A DNA stretch of 64,000 nucleotides from Erythrobacter aurantius (GTDB lineage: Bacteria > Pseudomonadota > Alphaproteobacteria > Sphingomonadales > Sphingomonadaceae): positions 930,001 to 994,000 of the forward strand of contig NZ_CP090949.1 in NCBI RefSeq assembly GCF_023823125.1, read 5' to 3'. Positions within the stretch are counted from its first letter, which is position 1, and the number at the start of each line of letters is the position of its first letter. Below the pieces are notes generated by a model. That model searched no databases, was not told the origin of the DNA, and saw only the letters and a list, made by a program, of their open reading frames with translations. Below, one piece after another: positions 27,301 to 36,017 of this stretch. Both the position numbers and the translations under genes were made by a program.

Positions 27301-27769
27301 TTCGGACAACGCGCTGCTCTACATCCCGAGCGGCCCGAACGATCCGAACGTTTCGCCGAGCTCGGATCCGGCAGCGGTTGCCTCGCTGCTCAACTACCTC
27401 GCCACCAGCGAAGTGGGCGGCCAGTGCGACTTCGAACTGGGCGAATCGATCGCGCGCAACACCTGCCGCAACGATTGGCACTTCGATCTCGACCTGCGCT
27501 TCAGCCAGGAACTGCCGTTCATCGGCAAGCTGACCGGGATCACTGACGATCGCATCACGCTGTTTGCTGACTTCCAGAACTTCCTCAACCTGCTCGACAG
27601 CAGCTGGAACGTTCTGCGCGCACGCGGCGATTTCACCGATCTCGTCGACGGTGGTGTGGATTCGCAGGGCCGTTACATCATCACGGGCTTCAACCCGGAT
27701 GATCAGAACGACCTGCGCATCGGCCCGTCCGCATGGCGCATTCAGGTTGGCGCTCGTTACGAATTCTAA
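24335..27769 (+). CDS. TonB-dependent outer-membrane receptor, Oar-like
   Basis: 1144 aa. A Sec signal peptide (about 27 residues ending in AYA) leads into a carboxypeptidase-regulatory-like beta-sandwich (30-110: SGVEGQVTDANGNPLTGATV), then a plug domain (FDTQTLESFPSITRDIRDIIR) and a long beta-barrel ending in RYEF with the terminal aromatic needed for outer-membrane insertion. This architecture is that of Oar/CarboxypepD-reg TonB receptors that import large or unusual nutrients; the ligand is unknown. Codon use is strongly biased (almost only GAA, CTG, GTC/TTC), consistent with high expression. A strong terminator follows. A TonB-like protein is encoded 3 kb downstream. Confidence 0.93.
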   Translation: MKIKYLLAASVVSLSAAATIATPAYAQQITSGVEGQVTDANGNPLTGATVTITDERTAQTRTATTSADGSFRVQSLPPGGPYTVTVTADGFEGQTVEDVFTSISGNTGFTFALTEGAANTIIVTGARARVTQVAVGPGTAFDTQTLESFPSITRDIRDIIRIDPRVALDNQNDVDRISCLGGNDRSNTFTVDGIVQADTFGLNGTPFAARNALPLPFDVVDQVSVEFAPFDVEYSEFTGCLVNVVTKAGGNRFSGSAFITYFDGGLLADEIEGRPLQGSQEKRWGATLTGPIIPDRLFFSVGYEETDLGDGNEFGPAGGGFANEANFVTQAQFDEFARIARDVYGQDVGGYPTTLAEASIRYFGRIDAIINDNHRLEATYQRLEETNVESDTGAQELTGLNSFEDEGTISDYYSVRLYSDWSDTISTELRVSRAEVGDVQGPVGFGEAQSDNPAVRLVVGVPPVAGQTTQNGILSTGPGIFRSANQLDTKIDQVRFQMNVDAGGGHFLKFGTEINDLEVFNLFAINATGTLFFRNLTDFENGLVASGSTSSVFGDIADNLAAGSLGGGTINATPSGDINEAAALFSRTIYSFYAQDEWQATDQLSINAGIRVQLYDGGAPRTNPTFTNRYGFTNANSFARLDTVLLPRLSATYEFNNDGFFSNSRLTGGVGIFSGGDPVVYFSNAFSNNGFSTGEGTTFRSDCAGFTNPDGSFNVLQGGSFAGFPQCAIAAGSAQAAAGLSDTQSTDPEFDVPTVVRANIGFSTDFGAETGFFSNWRLNLDYIYSRFNDTLNFVDLAQTPNITRGLNGFTVDGRPIYAAIDPTDPDAAGCNATLSYSGGTPPVWNNVTPICFNRIGRDDEIQLTNGPSYESHVASIILSKNFQGGLLTDGGSVRVNFGYAFTDSENNRNNGSSTATSSYDVTAAFDRQNPAVSTSNFETRHNFTAAVNFREEFFDGYDTNIGFFFRARSGLPYSLTFDGGGVFNDSSSGSDNALLYIPSGPNDPNVSPSSDPAAVASLLNYLATSEVGGQCDFELGESIARNTCRNDWHFDLDLRFSQELPFIGKLTGITDDRITLFADFQNFLNLLDSSWNVLRARGDFTDLVDGGVDSQGRYIITGFNPDDQNDLRIGPSAWRIQVGARYEF

Positions 27770-27799
27770 TTCGTAGCCAACTTACGACCAGACACGCGC

Positions 27800-27830
27800 G
27801 GCGGGGCCTTCGGGTCCCGCCGTTTGCGTT
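27800..27830 (+). terminator. intrinsic terminator of the TonB receptor gene
   Basis: GGCGGGGCC (27800-27808) pairs over nine positions (one G-T) with GGTCCCGCC (27813-27821) around a TTCG tetraloop, followed by GTTTGCGTTT. It lies 31 bases after the receptor stop and just before the convergent kinase gene end at 27842. Confidence 0.8.
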
Positions 27831-27841
27831 TCAGGGTTGTT

Positions 27842-30709
27842 TCAACGCCCTGCAACCCCCATCAACTGCGCTCTGTCATCCGCCAGATCGAGCAGATCGC
27901 GGGCCAGTGTCTTGCGCAAATGGGCCGACATGTTCTGCCGGATCGCACGTTCCAGCGCGGCGGCCTGATCGCCAAGCTCGGCTTCACCGAAAACCGCGGC
28001 TGTCCCAGCCAGACGATGAACCAGCCGCGCCAGCTCCTCGCCCGTATCGGTCACCGGGCACTCCCGCTCAAGCGCCCCGCTGTCCAACGCACGGCGCACG
28101 GCACGGATAGTCTCCTGACGGCGGTTTTCCCATTGGCGTTGCAGCTTTGGCGTATGGTGCTGCGCAGGGGGCGCGGCTTCACTAACCGCTACACCCGCAT
28201 CGACAATGCGCGTCGGCAACCAGCGTTGGAGTACACGCGCGAGATCAGCAAATGCCAACGGCTTTGCCAGATGGCCCTGCATACCGGCTTCCCGCGCATA
28301 GGCGATATCTTCGGGGAAAGCGTTGGCTGTCAGCGCGATGATTGGCAGCACGCCCGCACCGATGCCCTCGGCACGGATGGTCCGCGTAGCGGCATAGCCA
28401 TCGCAGACGGGCATCTGCACGTCCATCAACACCAGATCAAAAGGCTTGCCGCGCATCATGCCGTCCATCACCATGGCGATGGCTTCATGCCCGTCGTGCG
28501 CGACCTCCACGGTTTGTCCGCAGCGCTCCAGCATCTCCAAGCCGAGCACCCGGTTCACCTCGTTATCCTCGACCAGCAGGACTCGCGCTGCATCAGGCAT
28601 GGCCGTGGCGGGGGCTGGCGGCAGTGTGGAAGGTTCGAGTGTGTCAGGCTCGGCGAGCGAAGCAGGCAGGAAGACAGTGAAGACAGATCCTTCACCAGGC
28701 GCGCTCTCGACCGCGATACGCCCGCCCAGCAATTCGGCGAGCTGACGGCTGATGCTCAGCCCCAGACCAGTCCCGCCAAAACGCCGCGCCGTGTCTGCTT
28801 CGCCCTGGGTGAAGGGAGAGAAGATGGCATCGACACTGGCTGCGTCGATCCCGATCCCGGTATCGGCAATTTCGATCAGGACTTCGCCATCGACCAGTCG
28901 GCATCGGATATCGACCGAACCGCTCGGCGTGAATTTCACCGCATTGCCGATCAGGTTGAGCATGATCTGGCGCAGCCTCAGGCCGTCAGTCACGATCCAG
29001 CGGTGCTTTTCCGATCCGTCTTCCTGAGCCTTGTGAAACGAAAGCGACAACCCCTTTTGCGCCGCTGCGGGGGCGTGGAGCGCCGTGCAATCCGCTATCG
29101 TGGCGAAGAGATCGACCGGCCCCTTGTCGATCGCCACCTGACCCGCCTCAATCTTCGACAGGTCGAGAATGTCATTCAGCAACATCATCATCGAACGGCC
29201 CGATTGGGCGATCATTTGAGCGTGGCGGCGTTCCTGATCGGATAGATCGCCTTGCAGCAAGAGGTCGGCAAAGCCCAATACGCCGTTCATCGGGGTGCGA
29301 ATCTCGTGGCTCATATTGGCAAGGAATTCGCTCTTGGCGCTGGCAGCATCCTCGGCCTTGCGCCGTGCACGGGTTAGCAGCTGTTCGAGCTCCACCCGCG
29401 CAGAGATGTCGCGTGCCGAAATGACGATGCCGCTGCGCATCCCGGTTTCGGAATCGATCGCGATGGCGCAATCGGCTTCGATATAGACAGGCCGCCCATC
29501 GCCGGCATCGCAGTCCCGGCGGTAGCTGATCCGCTCCTTGTCGATGTCTCCGCGTAACAGCCGATCGACCACTTCGGCAAAGCGCAATCCTGCATTGTCA
29601 TGCGTGGTTTCAAAAAGCGGACGGTTGATCAGGTCACCGGGCTCGCGCGCCAGAACCTCCCGCACCGAAGGGGAGGCATAGGTGCAAATGCCGCGCCGGT
29701 TGATCCGCAGAACCGCGTCGGTCACGTTTTCCGCCAGCAGGCTCAACTCGCGCCGCCCGCGAACCAGTTCTGCCGTCATGCGATCGCGTCCGGCGAGGAT
29801 TGCCGCAATCGGCAGACCGGTAAGGAAATTTGCGGCGATGAAAGCCTGCATCACGAACATCTTGCCAATGTCCGTTCCGGCATTGCCGGCAATGGGGCCG
29901 TTTCCCGAAAAGGTCATCCAACTGGCAAGGATTGCTGTGCCGGGAACATAGAGCGCCGTCCCCAATCCTCCCAACCGGAACGCCACCAGCAGCGTAATCG
30001 GCGGGATGACGAACATCAGCGGATAGGCGCTCTGGCTGAACGCGATCATCACCGCGATCATGCCCCCCAGCATCAGCGCGCCGTGCTCCAGGGTTTCGGC
30101 TGCGTTCGAACTGTCCCGCACACGAACTGCCTCTGCGATCAGCAGCACGGCGGGTACGATCAGGATCATTCCCATGCTGTCAGCCAGGAACCAGGCGGCC
30201 GCCCCGGCGATGGCATCGGGGACTGACCCGGCCATGCCGAATGCGGCAACGGTTGCAGAAACAACCGGGCCGATGACCCCACCATAGAGCAGAAAACAAC
30301 CCAGATGGCCGAGATCGGTCATCGCGGGTCGTTCGCCGCATCCCTTGCGGGTCAGCCGGGTGATCAGCGCGATGTCGATCAGGTTCGCTGCCGTCAGGAA
30401 CAGCGATTGCAGCGGGGCGAAACCGGCATGGGCCTGTGCGCTAAGGCTTGCCAGTGCGATGCAGGCATAAAGGGGCACTTCGCTGCGTGGTCGAGCCAGC
30501 AGCAGGACTGCAACCGTCATGGCATTGGGCAGCCACACGCTCGCCAGCACAGCATCGAAACGCGACAGGGCGAGGCAGACAATGCCAAGGACAAAGAAGC
30601 CGAAACCCGTCAGCAGCGCGATGCCGAGACTGCGCAGGTCAACCGGGGCAAGGGGGATGGGGAAGGCGAAGGTGTTGATCTTTCTTGCTCCTTCGTGCGC
30701 GGGGTCCAT
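27842..30709 (-). CDS. MASE1 hybrid sensor histidine kinase with receiver and Hpt domains
   Basis: 955 aa. Residues 20-305 are a multi-pass MASE1 membrane sensor; 320-435 a PAS domain; HisKA with phospho-acceptor His468 (EFLANMSHEIRTPMNG); HATPase with NLIGNAVKFTP (N box), ADTGIGI (G1) and GGTGLGLSIS (G2); a receiver domain 708-832 with Asp763 (LMDVQMP) and Lys816; and a C-terminal Hpt domain with His898 (LVHRLAGTAA). It is therefore a complete His-Asp-His phosphorelay in one inner-membrane protein, lacking only the final response regulator. The signal is unknown. It is divergent from the TonB-like gene and convergent with the TonB receptor. Confidence 0.93.
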   Translation of the reverse strand: MDPAHEGARKINTFAFPIPLAPVDLRSLGIALLTGFGFFVLGIVCLALSRFDAVLASVWLPNAMTVAVLLLARPRSEVPLYACIALASLSAQAHAGFAPLQSLFLTAANLIDIALITRLTRKGCGERPAMTDLGHLGCFLLYGGVIGPVVSATVAAFGMAGSVPDAIAGAAAWFLADSMGMILIVPAVLLIAEAVRVRDSSNAAETLEHGALMLGGMIAVMIAFSQSAYPLMFVIPPITLLVAFRLGGLGTALYVPGTAILASWMTFSGNGPIAGNAGTDIGKMFVMQAFIAANFLTGLPIAAILAGRDRMTAELVRGRRELSLLAENVTDAVLRINRRGICTYASPSVREVLAREPGDLINRPLFETTHDNAGLRFAEVVDRLLRGDIDKERISYRRDCDAGDGRPVYIEADCAIAIDSETGMRSGIVISARDISARVELEQLLTRARRKAEDAASAKSEFLANMSHEIRTPMNGVLGFADLLLQGDLSDQERRHAQMIAQSGRSMMMLLNDILDLSKIEAGQVAIDKGPVDLFATIADCTALHAPAAAQKGLSLSFHKAQEDGSEKHRWIVTDGLRLRQIMLNLIGNAVKFTPSGSVDIRCRLVDGEVLIEIADTGIGIDAASVDAIFSPFTQGEADTARRFGGTGLGLSISRQLAELLGGRIAVESAPGEGSVFTVFLPASLAEPDTLEPSTLPPAPATAMPDAARVLLVEDNEVNRVLGLEMLERCGQTVEVAHDGHEAIAMVMDGMMRGKPFDLVLMDVQMPVCDGYAATRTIRAEGIGAGVLPIIALTANAFPEDIAYAREAGMQGHLAKPLAFADLARVLQRWLPTRIVDAGVAVSEAAPPAQHHTPKLQRQWENRRQETIRAVRRALDSGALERECPVTDTGEELARLVHRLAGTAAVFGEAELGDQAAALERAIRQNMSAHLRKTLARDLLDLADDRAQLMGVAGR

Positions 30710-30803
30710 CGCGTTTGTCCCGATTGGTGGTATAAGCAGGCCACGCCGCGGACGCGTCTGCGCTGCGGCGAGGAGGGCTGGACGCTAAGGTGGCACAATC
30801 GGG

Positions 30804-31526
30804 ATGAGCACCCCTCAACACGGCTATCAGGGAAAACCGAAGCGGCTGAGCTGGCCGCTTCTGCTGGCGATTGCTGTGTTCCACGTGGTCGCGCTGTACG
30901 GCCTGTCGCGGCTGCTCGCGCCCGAATTCACCGCGAGTGTGGAGCGCGAAGTCGCGGCGGTCTTTACCGTGACCGTCACCACGCCTGACGAGCCGGAAAC
31001 TCCGCCCGAACCCGATGAAGGTGCGCAAGGGAATCCGGGTGAGGAGGCCGTGCCGCAGCCGGTGACAGCGCCGCGCACCCCGATTGAGCGCAAGCCCGAA
31101 CCCCGGCCCGAAGCCTCTTCCACCGGCACGGCGGACCGATCGGGCGCCCGCGAATCTGGCGACGGCACGGGCGCGCAGGGTGACGGGCTGGGCACGGGCA
31201 GCGGCAATCAGGGCGGCGGGCAAGGCAATGGCGTCGCGGTGCGCCCCACCGTGCGATCCGGCAGCCTTGATGTGCGCCGCGACTTCCCCGTGCCTGAAGG
31301 CGGGCGCGCGGCGCGCTTCGGCACATCCGTCACCGTGTTCTTCACCGTCACCAAGGATGGCCGTGCGCGTGATTGTTCGGTCACGCAAAGCACCGCGGAT
31401 GCCGAAAGCACCGCGCTTGTCTGCCCGCTGGTGATCGAGAAAATCCGGTTCAACCCGGCGCGCAACCGTGCCGGTGATCCTGTCGAAGCGCGCTATGGTT
31501 ACCGCGTTGATTTTCGGGAGCGTTAG
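30804..31526 (+). CDS. TonB-family energy transducer-like protein
   Basis: 240 aa. One N-terminal membrane helix (LSWPLLLAIAVFHVVALYGLSRLL) anchors it in the inner membrane; residues 60-150 are Pro/Glu- then Gly-rich and would span the periplasm; 160-240 form a TonB C-terminal domain (VTVFFTVTKDGRARDCSVTQS ... RFNPARNRAGDPVEARYGYRVDF). TonB proteins pass proton-motive energy to outer-membrane receptors such as the one encoded at 24335. No exbB/exbD genes are close, so it may use distant ones. Confidence 0.85.
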   Translation: MSTPQHGYQGKPKRLSWPLLLAIAVFHVVALYGLSRLLAPEFTASVEREVAAVFTVTVTTPDEPETPPEPDEGAQGNPGEEAVPQPVTAPRTPIERKPEPRPEASSTGTADRSGARESGDGTGAQGDGLGTGSGNQGGGQGNGVAVRPTVRSGSLDVRRDFPVPEGGRAARFGTSVTVFFTVTKDGRARDCSVTQSTADAESTALVCPLVIEKIRFNPARNRAGDPVEARYGYRVDFRER

Positions 31527-31572
31527 TTCGGTCTTCACGGGATTTACACAGTTCGGGGGGTAAAGGTCTGCC

Positions 31573-32613
31573 ATGGTCATGCAGAGCCAAATCCATCCTG
31601 TGATCCTGTGCGGGGGCAGCGGCACCCGGCTGTGGCCGCTTAGCCGCAAGCAATTGCCCAAGCCTTTCCTGCCGCTGACGGGGGCGCAAACCCTGTTCGA
31701 ACAGGCGGTTGCGCGGGTGGCTGGCGATGCCCGGTTTGGCGAACCGGTGATTGTTGCCGGGGCCGAACACGCCGATCTGATCGAAACGCAGCTGCATGGC
31801 GCGGCTCACCGTCTGATCGTTGAACCCTGCGCCCGCAACACCGCTCCGGCGATTGCCCTGGCGGCGGCGTTGCTCGATCGCGACGCAATCATGCTGGTGT
31901 GTCCCAGCGACCATCACATTGCCGATGCAGACGCGTTCCGTGCAGCCGCGCTGGCTGCTGCAGAACTGGCCGCGCAGGATCATCTCGTCGCTTTCGGCAT
32001 CGCCGCCGATCGCCCCGAAACCGGCTATGGCTATATTCGCAGGGGCGAGCCGCTCGCGGGCGGATACGCCATCGCGCAATTCGTCGAAAAGCCTGATCGC
32101 GCCCGCGCAGAGGCCTATCTCGCCAGCGGAGAATACAGCTGGAACGGAGGGATATTCGCATTCCGCGCGGGAGCCTTGCAAGATGAGCTTACAAGGCACC
32201 GACCGGCGATGGCGCAAAGCCTTGTTGCGGCGGTGGCCAACGGTACGACGCAAGGCACGCGCTTTCACCCCGATCCCGATCACTTCGCGGCGATTGCCGG
32301 GGAATCGATCGACTACGCGATCATGGAACACACCGATCGTGCCGCGATGGTACCCGCCGACATGGGCTGGTCGGACATCGGCAATTTTGCCGCGCTGCAT
32401 GATGCGCTTGAGCAGGACGGGGCAGGTAATGCCGTGCGTGGCCCGGCGGAGCTGGTGCAATGCGACAACGTGCTCGCGGTGACAGACGGGCCGCGCATCT
32501 CCGCGATTGGCGTGAGCGATCTGTGCATTGTCGTGTCCGGTGACGAGGTGCTTGTGACCACCCGCGATGGTGCGCAACTCGTTGGCCGTCTCAAGGGAGC
32601 GAGCGAACAATGA
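31573..32613 (+). CDS. manC: mannose-1-phosphate guanylyltransferase
   Basis: 346 aa starting at ATG 31573 (a second ATG is at 31579), with AAGG eight bases upstream. The nucleotidyltransferase pyrophosphorylase loop GGSGTRLWPLSRKQLPKPFL (residues 14-33) and FVEKPD (sugar-phosphate site) are the mannose-1-phosphate guanylyltransferase signatures; the isomerase half of the long bifunctional form is absent, and that activity is supplied by the next gene, which overlaps by 4 bases. The pair makes GDP-mannose for exopolysaccharide or lipopolysaccharide. Confidence 0.92.
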   Translation: MVMQSQIHPVILCGGSGTRLWPLSRKQLPKPFLPLTGAQTLFEQAVARVAGDARFGEPVIVAGAEHADLIETQLHGAAHRLIVEPCARNTAPAIALAAALLDRDAIMLVCPSDHHIADADAFRAAALAAAELAAQDHLVAFGIAADRPETGYGYIRRGEPLAGGYAIAQFVEKPDRARAEAYLASGEYSWNGGIFAFRAGALQDELTRHRPAMAQSLVAAVANGTTQGTRFHPDPDHFAAIAGESIDYAIMEHTDRAAMVPADMGWSDIGNFAALHDALEQDGAGNAVRGPAELVQCDNVLAVTDGPRISAIGVSDLCIVVSGDEVLVTTRDGAQLVGRLKGASEQ

Positions 32614-33434
32614 GCCTCGCCCCGCGCCCATTGCCGACACGGCTGCTGAACACCCGCATGGTTGAAAAGGTGTGGGGCCGTGACGTGTTGCCCGCACCGT
32701 TCGCGACCCCTGCCGGACGACGGATCGGCGAAATCTGGTTCGAACCTCCCCCCGAAATGCCGGGTCTGCTGGCGAAATACCTCTTTCCGAGCGAAAAGCT
32801 GTCGGTGCAGGTGCATCCCAGCGATGCGGCGGCATTGCCAGGAGAGGATGGCAAGGAAGAATGCTGGCTGGTGCTCGATGCGGAACCCGGCGCAAGGCTC
32901 GCCATCGGGTTCGAACGCGAAGTGCCAATCGAAACGGTCCGCGCGGCGGCGCTGGACGGATCGATTGAAGGCCTGCTGAAATGGCACGAGGCTAGCGCTG
33001 GTGACGTATTTTTCCTGCCTGCCGGGACGGTTCATGCCATCGGACCGGGTCTGTCCCTGCTTGAAATCCAGCAGGCGAGCGACTCCACCTTCCGCCTGTA
33101 CGACTATGGGCGCCCGCGCGAGCTGCATCTGGAACGGGCGCTGGCGGTGCTCGATCCTGCGCCCTATCCGCTTTGCCATCGCAGTTCCGTGGCAGAACGT
33201 GGGCGGACGCTCATCGACGCCGCGCACTTCCGGATGGACCGGATCGAAGGGCGGCCCGGACGGTTGCTCGCCAATCGCTATGCGCAGCCCCTGCTTGCCC
33301 TGCCGCTGAGTGGCAGCATCAGCGCAAACGGGATCAAGGCGGGGCCGGGGCAATGCCTCTACGCTGATGAGATCGCCGCAATTGATTTTGCGAACGCCGG
33401 TGTGACGATCCTTACGCGGCCCAATCAGGGCTAG
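32610..33434 (+). CDS. manA: class I mannose-6-phosphate isomerase
   Basis: 274 aa; its ATG overlaps the manC TGA (ATGA). Metal ligands are seen in SVQVHPSD (Gln, His), KEECW (Glu) and GTVHAIGPG (His), the zinc set of cupin-type phosphomannose isomerases. It interconverts fructose-6-phosphate and mannose-6-phosphate, giving the precursor for the guanylyltransferase encoded just upstream; the phosphomannomutase step must be coded elsewhere. The length is at the short end of the family, as is usual in Sphingomonadales. Confidence 0.9.
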   Translation: MSLAPRPLPTRLLNTRMVEKVWGRDVLPAPFATPAGRRIGEIWFEPPPEMPGLLAKYLFPSEKLSVQVHPSDAAALPGEDGKEECWLVLDAEPGARLAIGFEREVPIETVRAAALDGSIEGLLKWHEASAGDVFFLPAGTVHAIGPGLSLLEIQQASDSTFRLYDYGRPRELHLERALAVLDPAPYPLCHRSSVAERGRTLIDAAHFRMDRIEGRPGRLLANRYAQPLLALPLSGSISANGIKAGPGQCLYADEIAAIDFANAGVTILTRPNQG

Positions 33435-33437
33435 AAT

Positions 33438-36017
33438 CTAACCGAATTGCTGATCAAGGATCGCTTCGATCTCGTCCCGGCCGTAGGGTTTGCGGATCAG
33501 GGCCGAGGCTCCGAATTCGGCCAGCTTGTCGCTCACCTCGGCATAGCCTGTGGCTAGCACGAAGGGGATGCGGCGATTGGCCAGCTCGCGCGCGACAGGG
33601 GCCGAGGATTCGCTCCCGAGGTTGAAATCGACGATGGCAAAATCGGGCCTGCGCTGATCAATCGCGCTCAATGCACCGAACACGCTGCTCTCGACATGCA
33701 CCGTCTTTACACCAAGCCGTTTGAGGTTTTCCTCGGTGTCGAGCGCGATGATCATGCTGTCTTCGACCACCAGAACATGCCGGGGCCGCGCCGCCGCCCC
33801 CGCCACAGTGCGTGTGCCTGCGGGGCCGCGATCGTCGTCATTGGCTGCCGATGCGGCCTTTTCGGCGCTGCTTGCCTCGCTCACCGCGTTCTTTTCGAAG
33901 AAGCGTTTGGGAATGACAAAATCGGCTTCAAGTCCCGACAGCTTGAAGCGCAAATCTGCCTCGCCTTTCAGCTCGAACGGGATCGATCGTTCGATGATGG
34001 TAGAGCCAAAGCCGCGCCGCGATGGTTGCCGCACCGGCGGGCCGCCGCTTTCGCGCCAGCTGATGCCAAGGTCGCCCGTGGGCGTGCGCTCGACATGGAT
34101 TTCAAGCCGTCCGCGGCTGTCGCACAGCGCGCCGTATTTGGCCGAATTGGTCACCAGCTCGTGCACCACCAGCGCCAGCACCGTGTAGGCTTCGGGCCGG
34201 ATCAGCACGTCCTCGCCATCGAAGACGAACCGGTCGCGCTTTTCGCTCACATAAGCGGCCAGTTCGGTTTCGAACAAAAGCGACAGCGGGGCAGGGGACC
34301 AGTTCTTGCGCGTGATGTTGTCATGCGCGCTCGCCAGTGCGGCGATGCGTCCGCCGATGAGCTGGGCGAATTGCGCGACGCTGAGCGTTTCATCCTGCGA
34401 TTGCGAGACGAGGCTGCGGATCAGGTTGAGGATGTTGCGAACCCTGTGGTTCAGCTCTGCGATCAGCAGATCCTGCTGTTCCTCGGCACGCTTGCGTTCC
34501 TTGGCGACTTCGTCGCTCATCCTCAGCACGACTTCGAGCAGGGTAACGCGCAAGCCTTCGGCAATGATCAGTTCGTCGGCGGACCAGTCCTCGCTGCTGC
34601 CTTCGACCGTTTCTGCCCAGGCGGCAAAGCTGCTGCGCGGTTCGAGCCTTTCACCTGACGGTGCGACGGCTTTTGCCGGATTGCCGGCCCACGTCACTGT
34701 CGTCGTCAGCGGTTTGCGCCACAGGATCACGAAATCGCGCTGGTTGCGGGAGATCGGTAAAACCAGTGCACCCGCTGCCTTGTCCGCGAATTCGGCGGCT
34801 TCGGGAAGGTGATCGGCAAGTGCATTGACCGCCATCAGCGCGCTGGGCGGAGCCGTGGCGAGAGCCGGGGCGAGCCGGGAAAACTGGGCCTTGTCCGGGG
34901 CCGCCCCTTGTGCGCGATATTCCCCGTTCATCAGCACCGAAACGCCGTCATGCGGGATCAGGTCGGCCAGCATCTCTTCCAGCATCGGCACGCTGTGGGC
35001 GAGCGAAGTGCCGCCCGCGAGCTTGAGCATCAGCTGATCGTGCAATTGCCGCCCGCGCGCGCGCAGCAGATCGGATCGCTCGATCAGCATCCGGTCGAGC
35101 ATCATCGAGAACATCTGGCTGAAAGTCTCGCACACCGTCCTGAGCGAGAAGGCGGGCAGGCGCGGGGTCATGTGGTGGCACGAAATCATGCCCCACAGCT
35201 TCCCGTGCCGCACGATCGCGATTGCCAGCGATGCACCCACGCCCATGTTGCGCATGTATTGAAGGTGCATCTGCGAATGGGCGCGCAACATGCTCATCGA
35301 AAGGTCGAGCGGCGCGCCATCGACGCTAATGGCCGGTTCGATGGGGACGGCGTCCGCGTCCATGTCCGCGATCACACGAAAGCGGTTGCGGACGAACAAT
35401 TCGCGCGCTTGCTGGGGAATGTCGGCACGCGGGTAGCGCAGCCCAAGATAGGGTGTCAGGTCGTCGCGGCGTTCCTCCGCCACGACTTCCCCGCTTTCGT
35501 CCGCGTGAAAACGATAGACCATCACCCGGTCATAGCCGAGCATCTGGCGCACCAGCCGCGCCGCCGTCTCGAACAATTCCTGCGGTTCGCGGATCGGTTC
35601 AAGCTGGCGCAGCGCCGGGCCGATCAAGGCAAGGTGATCGGCATAGTCGGCGATTGCATGAGGTTCGAATTCGATCACCGCCATAGTGCCCGACTGGTGC
35701 ACCGCGCAGTCCAGCAGCGGCCCTCCGGCGACAAGGCGGATGCCGAACATCCGCTGGGCATCGTCCGGGCCGCGCATGTCTTCCACCGCCTGTTTGAGCG
35801 CTTCCATCGCGCGCGGCAGGAAATGCGAGGACAGGGGCGATCCGGTTTGCGGCAATTCAGGCAAGCCGAGCAATTCCCCGCAATTCAGCGATCGGTGTGC
35901 GATCAGCCAGTCAGCCGTAAGCGCGATAAGCCCGCCAAAGTGCTGGATCGCGGCAATGTGATGGATTGCCTCCCTATCGCATTCGGTCTGCTGCGCGGGT
36001 TTGGGGTTCAGCTGCAT
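33438..36017 (-). CDS. bphP: bacteriophytochrome: PAS-GAF-PHY-HWE kinase-receiver
   Basis: 859 aa. Cys13 in TECDREAIHH is the usual biliverdin-attachment Cys of bacteriophytochromes. The GAF domain has YPRADIPQQAR (Asp199-Ile-Pro), HLQYMRNMGV (His251) and CHH (280-282), the residues that hold the chromophore. A PHY domain follows, then an HWE-type kinase with His524 (AELNHRVRNIL) and HELVTNSAKYGA, and a C-terminal receiver (745-859) with Asp797 (AIVDFNLG). The canonical PRASDIP motif is shortened to PRADIP. It is a red/far-red light sensor whose kinase output is probably fed to its own receiver, as in other alphaproteobacterial HWE phytochromes. It overlaps the heme oxygenase gene by 10 bases. 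Confidence 0.95.
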   Translation of the reverse strand: MQLNPKPAQQTECDREAIHHIAAIQHFGGLIALTADWLIAHRSLNCGELLGLPELPQTGSPLSSHFLPRAMEALKQAVEDMRGPDDAQRMFGIRLVAGGPLLDCAVHQSGTMAVIEFEPHAIADYADHLALIGPALRQLEPIREPQELFETAARLVRQMLGYDRVMVYRFHADESGEVVAEERRDDLTPYLGLRYPRADIPQQARELFVRNRFRVIADMDADAVPIEPAISVDGAPLDLSMSMLRAHSQMHLQYMRNMGVGASLAIAIVRHGKLWGMISCHHMTPRLPAFSLRTVCETFSQMFSMMLDRMLIERSDLLRARGRQLHDQLMLKLAGGTSLAHSVPMLEEMLADLIPHDGVSVLMNGEYRAQGAAPDKAQFSRLAPALATAPPSALMAVNALADHLPEAAEFADKAAGALVLPISRNQRDFVILWRKPLTTTVTWAGNPAKAVAPSGERLEPRSSFAAWAETVEGSSEDWSADELIIAEGLRVTLLEVVLRMSDEVAKERKRAEEQQDLLIAELNHRVRNILNLIRSLVSQSQDETLSVAQFAQLIGGRIAALASAHDNITRKNWSPAPLSLLFETELAAYVSEKRDRFVFDGEDVLIRPEAYTVLALVVHELVTNSAKYGALCDSRGRLEIHVERTPTGDLGISWRESGGPPVRQPSRRGFGSTIIERSIPFELKGEADLRFKLSGLEADFVIPKRFFEKNAVSEASSAEKAASAANDDDRGPAGTRTVAGAAARPRHVLVVEDSMIIALDTEENLKRLGVKTVHVESSVFGALSAIDQRRPDFAIVDFNLGSESSAPVARELANRRIPFVLATGYAEVSDKLAEFGASALIRKPYGRDEIEAILDQQFG

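Noticed and set aside
24245..27481. 1078-codon open frame antisense to the TonB receptor
   Set aside because: It is a by-product of the receptor's strong codon bias; it has no start context or protein-like motifs, and the receptor reading is complete.
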